Source: Coprinus comatus (Eukaryota > Basidiomycota > Agaricomycetes > Agaricales > Agaricaceae). Taken from it: a DNA stretch of 64,000 nucleotides. Location of the stretch: contig JAWPGT010000026.1 in NCBI GenBank assembly GCA_034638255.1, forward strand, positions 248,001 to 312,000, written 5' to 3'. Positions 59,101-64,000 of the stretch are shown one piece after another. Numbering within the stretch: position 1 is the stretch's first letter; each line of letters opens with the position of its first letter. The position numbers and the translations under genes are program-made. The notes beneath the pieces are model-generated. The model was not told the DNA's origin. It searched no databases and saw only the letters and a list, made by a program, of their open reading frames with translations.

Positions 59101-59840
59101 TAGAGGTGGAAAAAGCGACCTCAGAGGCAATAACTGAGCCATTGAGGTAAGCACAGTTGTCAGAGTCAATGGTGGCAGTGAAGAGAGTAGATCTGGACTT
59201 CCTGAAGGTGATGGAATGGGAAGAGATGTTGATATTGAAGCCTTTATGTCGGGTAAGATGTAGGCAAGATAGGAGGTTGTTCCCTAGGTCAGGAACGTGT
59301 AAAACCCTCGAAAATTCGACCGGTCTAGCCTTCTTTCCTTTCAGAATAGGCTCAAACACCACAGAACCTATGCCAGCTGAGTAAACCACAGAATGATCAG
59401 CCAAGCGAATGGGAATGCGAGAGGGGGTGTAGTTCCTGAACCAGTGATGGTGGGGAGACATGTGAGATGTAGCACCGGTGTCACAAAGCCATTGGAAACT
59501 TGCATGAGGTTGGAGAGGGCTGGAGGAAGGAAGGGTAGATGTTGCATTGCCAGCAAACTCGGTAATGAAGGAGTTCGTTTCGTCGCACCAAATTTTGGGT
59601 GTCGTTTGCGAAATATGAGATAAACGTGTATGACAAGTTTGACGTGATTTGGACGGTCGGTTGGCGAGATATTGAGCTTTTGCCTTTGCCTTCTCAAAAC
59701 TAAAGCATGAAACCTGAGAGTGGCCTGTAACTCCGCAAAAATCGCATTTTGTGGTTGGAAAAGCGGCCTGAGGTAGAGCTGAAGGTTTAGGAGGAAGGGA
59801 GGGATGTCCAGAGGATGAGTGACGCATTTTGAAAGCCATA
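56132..59840 (-). CDS. Copia-2 pol polyprotein, lacking the main gag domain
   Basis: Uninterrupted frame. The open frame runs on into the LTR (to 60070), but that part is LTR and PBS sequence; the first ATG inside the element is near 59840 (MAFKMRHSSSGH). Domains in order: zinc knuckle (CDFCGVTGHSQVSC), protease (WLCDTGATSHM), integrase HHCC (HRRFIHH..CEPCLAG) and catalytic residues (HSDLHGPL, LQDDKGGEYMS, QNGLAERANRTM), a Pro/Ser-rich linker, RT (WELIPLPRGEKAIKSGWVYK, box FIDD), and RNase H (YSDASHGS, LSSTEAEYVA, NIDNQSA). No stop or frameshift. The upstream gag (capsid) domain expected in copia is absent: only about 100 bases separate the PBS from the first ATG. It may need capsid from a relative. 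Recent by LTR identity. Confidence 0.9.
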
Positions 59841-59927
59841 AAGTCGTTGTAAAATAGTAGAAAGAGTGTTGAGCAGTAGAGAGTGGAATATGTGAATAAA
59901 TAACGTGTTTCTTGAAGTCCTAAAGCA

Positions 59928-59941
59928 CGGGGCCCATAACC
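59928..59941 (-). promoter_or_regulatory. Copia-2 primer-binding site (half-tRNA iMet type)
   Basis: GGTTATGGGCCCCG immediately after the LTR, the same as in copia-1; pairs with the initiator-tRNA anticodon stem-loop. Confidence 0.8.
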
Positions 59942-60290
59942 TGTAAGCGCAGGATCGTAGAGGACGACGACGACGAGCACGATGACGAAGGAATGGAGGG
60001 AAACCAATAAGAAATGACTGAGATAAAACACAAACACTGCAGACACTTGTATTAGACTGGAGAGATACAATAACTTCTTAACTACTCACCTGCAGACACT
60101 TGTATTAGACTAGAGAGTCTTCATGTGTCTGCAGGACGCTTCAGTAACGTGTGACGTGACATTGTGATGTCACAGAAAGCGGAAACAATCTACAAGTCCA
60201 GAACTCTAAAGAGAATATCCAACCACAACTCTTCTAACCTCAACCAACAATAAGTACTGACCTTGGGGACTGTCTAGAGCATTCCTGACA
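59942..60290 (-). repeat. 5' LTR of copia-2
   Basis: Identical to the 3' LTR except for one extra C in the GAC tract near 59970. Confidence 0.95.
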
Positions 60291-61020
60291 GAAATGAGTG
60301 CTTTGAAGGTGTCCAGGTAATCCTCCAAAGTCCGATCTTTCTGGAAGTAAGTATCCCCTTCCAATGTGATAACCGCTTCCGACTCGGCATCGATCAGCAA
60401 GAAGCGAGCCTTGAACTGGGTTTTGAAGTCCTCCCAGTCCTCAAAAGGCAAGTTCCCAACCTGTGATTCTAGCTGAAATATCTCTTCTGTCCATGTAGCA
60501 GCCCGACCGCTCCTCATGTAGGACATGGCCCAGAGCATCTTTTCCTCGTCCGACTGGAATTCGCCTGACAGTTGGATGTACAGGTTACAGGCATTGAGGA
60601 AGGCCTGGCCTGTCTTGCGGTCACCATCATAATCAGGTGGCATAGCGACTCGCCCTCGGAATGTCCGTGGATGTTCGGGGGGAGATGGAGGAGCTGGCGT
60701 CGCAGGGGTAGCAGGTGAAGGGGTGGTCTGAGAGGCCGAAACGAGTGTGGAGAGTTGGGTGGTGATGGTGGCAAGTACATTGGCAGTGGTGGCAGAAGTG
60801 GATTCGGTAGCTTCTACTCACTGTCGTAGAGCATCAAGTGATGCCCGAAGCTCATGGAATGTGCCTTCAACAATTTCATTCCAAGTCAGCTGGGGCGGTG
60901 CTGGATCAGTCATGGTTTGGTGAGTAAGGGATAGAGGGATGCATCAGTGGGAAGTCTTCTGTTGTGGCAAACAGGGCTCTTCTGTCCAGCAATGCTAGCC
61001 TCTTGAAGAACTCTTTCTTC

Positions 61021-61324
61021 TGTAAGGGCGACTCACATTGGCGACAAGCGGCCTGACAACTAGCGAGGAATCCAAAGAGAAAGAGTTGGGGATTCACTCG
61101 CACAGGCTACACATAATATATACTACTATACAAACAGAGATGCCAGCTATTGTCCCAAGGGATGTCGTAACATGGACAATGGGAACAATGGGGGATGAGT
61201 CACGTAAGGGGGCAAGTCATGAAAGTGTGAAGTCAGGAGGTGTTCCGATGGAAGTCGGAACATCAGAGGATCGGTTGGTAGTCGGTGTGTCGGTGTAAGG
61301 GTCAGTGAGGAAGGTCCCCTTACA
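61021..61324 (-). repeat. 5' LTR of gypsy-1 (304 bp)
   Basis: Close to the 3' copy apart from scattered transitions and the 61-bp difference. Confidence 0.85.
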
Positions 61325-63476
61325 GAAATGCGAATTCGAGAAAACCTCCATAGAATTCCTAGGAATGACGATAAGCCAGAACAGTATTACCATGTCAGAA
61401 GACAAACATGCTGGAATTGCAGAATGGCCTATACCAACATTACAACGCAAAGTTAGAAAGTTCTTAGGATTTGCAAACTTCTACCGAAAATTCATCAGGA
61501 ACTACACCAATATCACCTGTCCTCTAAATGACCTTCTATGCAAATCGGTAGCATTTAAATGGACCCCAGAAGCAGAAGAAGCTTTCAACACTGTTAAAGA
61601 CATGTTTGTGAACAGATCTATCCTTCTCACTCCTGATCCTCACAAACCATTCCATGTCAAAACAGATGCTTCTGACTTTGCAACAGGCAGTGTTCTATGT
61701 CAAACTGATGAAAATGGAGTTACTCATCCTTGTGCATTCCGTTCTAAATCCCTTGGACCTGCGGAACACAACTATCCCACTCCAGACAAAGAACTCCTTG
61801 CAATCAAACAAGCTTTTGATGACTGGCGCCACTACCTACTGGGATCACCGCATATAGTAACTGTGCACAGTGATCACAACAATCTCCATTTTTGGCAAGA
61901 TTCGCAGAAGCTGTCACATTGTTAAGCTCGCACATGGGCTGAACTACAGAAATACAACTTTGTGATAAAACACAAACCAGGAAAAAAAATTCCTGCTGCA
62001 GATGCACTCTCTAGATGACCAGATCATAACTTTGACTCTGCTGAAGACAATGTGGATATTGTGGTTTTACCAAACAAGCTATTCTTAAATGCCACTTCAA
62101 CTAAACCTGCCATAATTGCTCAAGAACCCACTCTGAAAGAGAAACAACAGCTTCTAGCACAGCATCATGATCACCATTCCACAGGACACCCTGGAATAGA
62201 TGAAACATTAAGACAAATTCAGTTAATAGTGAAATGGCCTGGAATGCGTGATTTCATTACCAACTATGTCAAAGCCTGTCCATAATGCCAACAATTCAAG
62301 ATTGATCAGAATCCTGCAAAACCTCCATTCCAACCACTTCCTCCATCCAAATCTATGCACGTTTTTGGTGATATTGCTATGGACTTAATCACTGATCTCC
62401 CTCTTTGCGGAAAATTTGATTTTATATTATCTGTGATAGATTGCGGATTATCGAAGGGGATAATACTCTGTCCAACATTGAAAACCTGCACTTTCACCAA
62501 TATCTCTAAACTCCTGATCGACAATGTCTACAAATGGTTTGGTACCCCCAACACTATTGTCTCAGATCGCAATCCTCGTTTTGCTTCTAAAGCTGCCTAA
62601 AGGTTCTTTAAGATGCTCCAGATTGACTGGAAACCTTCTATGGCATACCATCCCCAAACAGATGGTACAACAGAACAAGCTAATCAAGAGATTGAAACAT
62701 ATCTCTCGATCTACTGCAACAACCAACTGAACGACTGGGTCGATGCACTTCCACTTCTTGAATTCAGTTACAACTCCCATCCCCATGCCGCCAACAAACA
62801 ATCACCACTAGAAATTATGACTGGAACAAATCCACCATCCTTCCCTAACATCATGGAAGAATCTGGTGCACCATCAGTCGATGATTATGTTTGAAAACTT
62901 GATCGTTTCAGACACGAAGCACTGCTAGCCTATCAATCTGTAGCTAAAGTGATATCTTCTTATGTCAAACACCCTCATTATCCAACCTATAATGAAGGGA
63001 ATGAAGTTTATCTAAATGCGAAAAACCTTCCCATCCAATACCAATCATCAAAGATCAAGCCAAAACGTCAAGGTCCCTTCAAGATCCTAAAATGCAAAGG
63101 ACCTCTGACTTATCAACTTTTTCTACCAACTTCATGGAAGATCTATGATATGTTTCATGTGGCTCTGTTGAAACCCGCAGTTCAAAATGAGATCAACCCA
63201 AACAAGCCCTCCTCTGAAACCATCCCTGATTTGATAGATGGAGAAGAATACTGGGAAGTTGAAGCAATCATCAATCACAAAAGGAGTAGAAACAAGATGA
63301 AGTATTTGATCAAATGGAAGGGATTTCCTGACTCAGAGAATACTTGGGAACCAGAAGAGAATGTTTCGGATTCAGCAAAAGAACTGTTTGGAGAGTACCA
63401 GAAGAACCATTGCCTTTCACTTAAAAGGACTCCTCCAAAGAAGACACTCTCTACCCCCACTCACAGATATAAATGA
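61325..63476 (+). pseudogene. Gypsy-2 pol fragment (RT to chromodomain) with in-frame stops
   Basis: RT C-terminal part (KCEFEKTSIEFLGM, FLGFANFYRKFIRNY), RNase H (KTDASDFATGSVL, ELLAIKQAFDDW), integrase zinc finger (HHSTGHPGI..), catalytic region (FGDIAMDLITDLP, TIVSDRNPRF, YHPQTDGTTEQANQEIE) and chromodomain (EEYWEVEAIINHK..YLIKWKGF, 63241-63380) in family order. Stops in the single frame: TAA 61923-61925, TGA about 62018, TAA about 62283, TAA about 62598 and TGA about 62892. At most of these a Gln or Arg is expected, fitting C-to-T change. The frame ends with TGA at 63474-63476. Not functional. Confidence 0.85.
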
Positions 63477-63508
63477 CCCAACAACAAGACTCCACCTCAG
63501 GCCCCTCT

Positions 63509-63855
63509 TGTAAGCGCAGGATCGTAGAGGACGACGAGATGAGCACGATGACGAAGGAATGGAAAGAAACCAATGAGAAATGACTGAGATAGAACACAAA
63601 CACTGCAAACACTTGTATTAGACTAGAACATACAATAACTTCTTAATTACTCACCTGCAGACACTTGTATTAGACTAGAGAGTCTTCATGTGTCTGCAGG
63701 ACGCTTCAGTAATGTGTGATGTGACATTGTGATGTCACAGAAAGCGGAAACAATCTACAAGTCCAAAACTCCAAACAGAGTATCCAGCCACAACTCTTCT
63801 AACCTCAACCAACAATAAGTACTGACCTTGGGGACTGTCTAGAGCATTCCTGACA
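63509..63855 (-). repeat. Solo LTR of the copia-2 family inside gypsy-2
   Basis: TGTAAGCGCAGG..CCTGACA, with 5-bp duplication CCTCT at 63504-63508 and 63856-63860. About 97% like the copia-2 LTRs by eye, so older than copia-2. Confidence 0.9.
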
Positions 63856-64000
63856 CCTCTCCTCTTGAATACTTGCCCTCCTCTCACTCATCTTCCACAC
63901 CAAGCCTAAGCTCAACCACCAATGACACATTTCTGTCACCAGCAACTACACCCCCTTGAACTGCATCTACAACAGGAGCTATCAATACTCCTCTTGCTCT

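Larger units (their letters stand above)
55695..60290 (-). mobile_element. Ty1/copia retrotransposon copia-2, near-intact, 4,596 bp
   Basis: LTRs at 55695-56042 and 59942-60290 differ by a single-base indel in a GAC repeat. The 5-bp target duplication GAAAT lies at 55690-55694 and 60291-60295. PBS, open pol and purine tract are all present. It lies inside gypsy-1 gag; removing it rejoins that frame. Confidence 0.95.
50652..60913 (-). pseudogene. Gypsy-1 gag-pol with chromodomain, interrupted and stop-ridden
   Basis: Gag starts at 60913 (MTDPAPPQLTWNEIVEG); it carries the retrotransposon gag domain (FLNACNLYIQLSGEF..) and, past copia-2, a zinc knuckle (CHRCKQPGHIKAECP) near 55290. Protease ALVDSGATGIFID near 54855. 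RT 54430-53748 and 53400 on: YRNLNAITVKNKYPIP, IIYLDDILIFSK. RNase H: EADSSDFATGAVL. Integrase: [19 protein letters not shown] and QADGQTERVNQEL. Chromodomain at 51150-51000: EEWEVEEILDSK..FLIKW. In-frame TGA codons replace expected Arg at about 60824, 55529, 55273, 54562, 52092, 51902, 51802 and 51270, plus a TAA near 55140. The frame otherwise continues across both insertions once the duplicated target is removed. Not functional. Confidence 0.85.
50518..61324 (-). mobile_element. Ty3/gypsy chromovirus gypsy-1, interrupted by copia-2 and a solo LTR
   Basis: 5' LTR 61324-61021, gag from 60913, copia-2 inserted at 60290-55695, rest of gag 55689 to about 55135, protease, RT (split by a solo LTR at 53401-53747), RNase H, integrase and chromodomain, purine tract at 50883-50900, 3' LTR 50882-50518. 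The two outer flanks do not match (see findings). Confidence 0.85.
61325..64000 (+). mobile_element. Ty3/gypsy chromovirus gypsy-2, 5'-truncated and decayed
   Basis: Plus-strand pol begins inside RT right after the gypsy-1 LTR and runs past the right window edge. Gag, protease and the N-terminal RT are missing from the window. Carries a solo LTR at 63509-63855. Confidence 0.85.

Noticed and set aside
59850..60070. N-terminal part of the 1,312-residue copia-2 frame
   Set aside because: It translates LTR and primer-binding-site sequence; by chance the frame is open.

Overview
The window reads as a chromosome segment of a mushroom-type basidiomycete (Agaricomycetes). Supporting signs are genes split by many short introns (about 45-80 nt, GT..AG), BTB/POZ and F-box proteins of the kind expanded in these fungi, an I66-type beta-trefoil protease inhibitor, a DUF6593-like protein, a Plavaka/CACTA-like DNA transposon with a DUF6532 partner gene, and nested Ty1/copia and Ty3/gypsy elements. 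No prokaryotic features are present.

Layout. 0-13.4 kb is mostly host genes: the 3' part of an uncharacterised gene, an MFS drug/H+ antiporter, the SNARE Use1, U6 snRNA, a carnitine acyltransferase and a BTB protein. 14.5-19 kb holds a transglutaminase-like gene, a decayed copy of it with in-frame stops, and between them an I66-family inhibitor. 20.4-26.4 kb is a 6-kb DNA transposon with two divergent genes, 10-bp terminal inverted repeats, a 2-bp target duplication and subterminal ATTGCA clusters. 28.4-33.8 kb is a compact minus-strand run of housekeeping genes: RAD7 (repair), GGC1 (mitochondrial GTP/GDP carrier) and mitochondrial ribosomal protein uS7. 36.4-43.2 kb has a DUF6593-like gene, a second copy of the uncharacterised gene from the left edge (opposite strand), and an F-box gene divergent from it.

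From 43.6 kb to the right edge the sequence is a nested retroelement cluster. Copia-1 (minus) is decayed and is split by a 2,008-bp terminal-inverted-repeat element. Gypsy-1 (minus, with chromodomain) is split by a nearly pristine copia-2 and by a solo copia-2-family LTR. Gypsy-1 abuts a 5'-truncated gypsy-2 (plus, with chromodomain), which carries another solo LTR. Nearly all in-frame stops in copia-1, gypsy-1 and gypsy-2 are explained by C-to-T (or G-to-A) transitions, mostly CGA to TGA, whereas copia-2 has an open pol and LTRs differing by one base.

Most unusual is the interior of the 2,008-bp element. It is a tandem series of seven exon-like blocks of 79-102 nt separated by intron-like spacers with GT..AG borders on the minus strand, with no long reading frame. 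Its ends (CATCAG.., 2-bp target duplication, subterminal repeats) resemble those of the 6-kb transposon, so it may be a non-autonomous relative carrying a spliced non-coding RNA.
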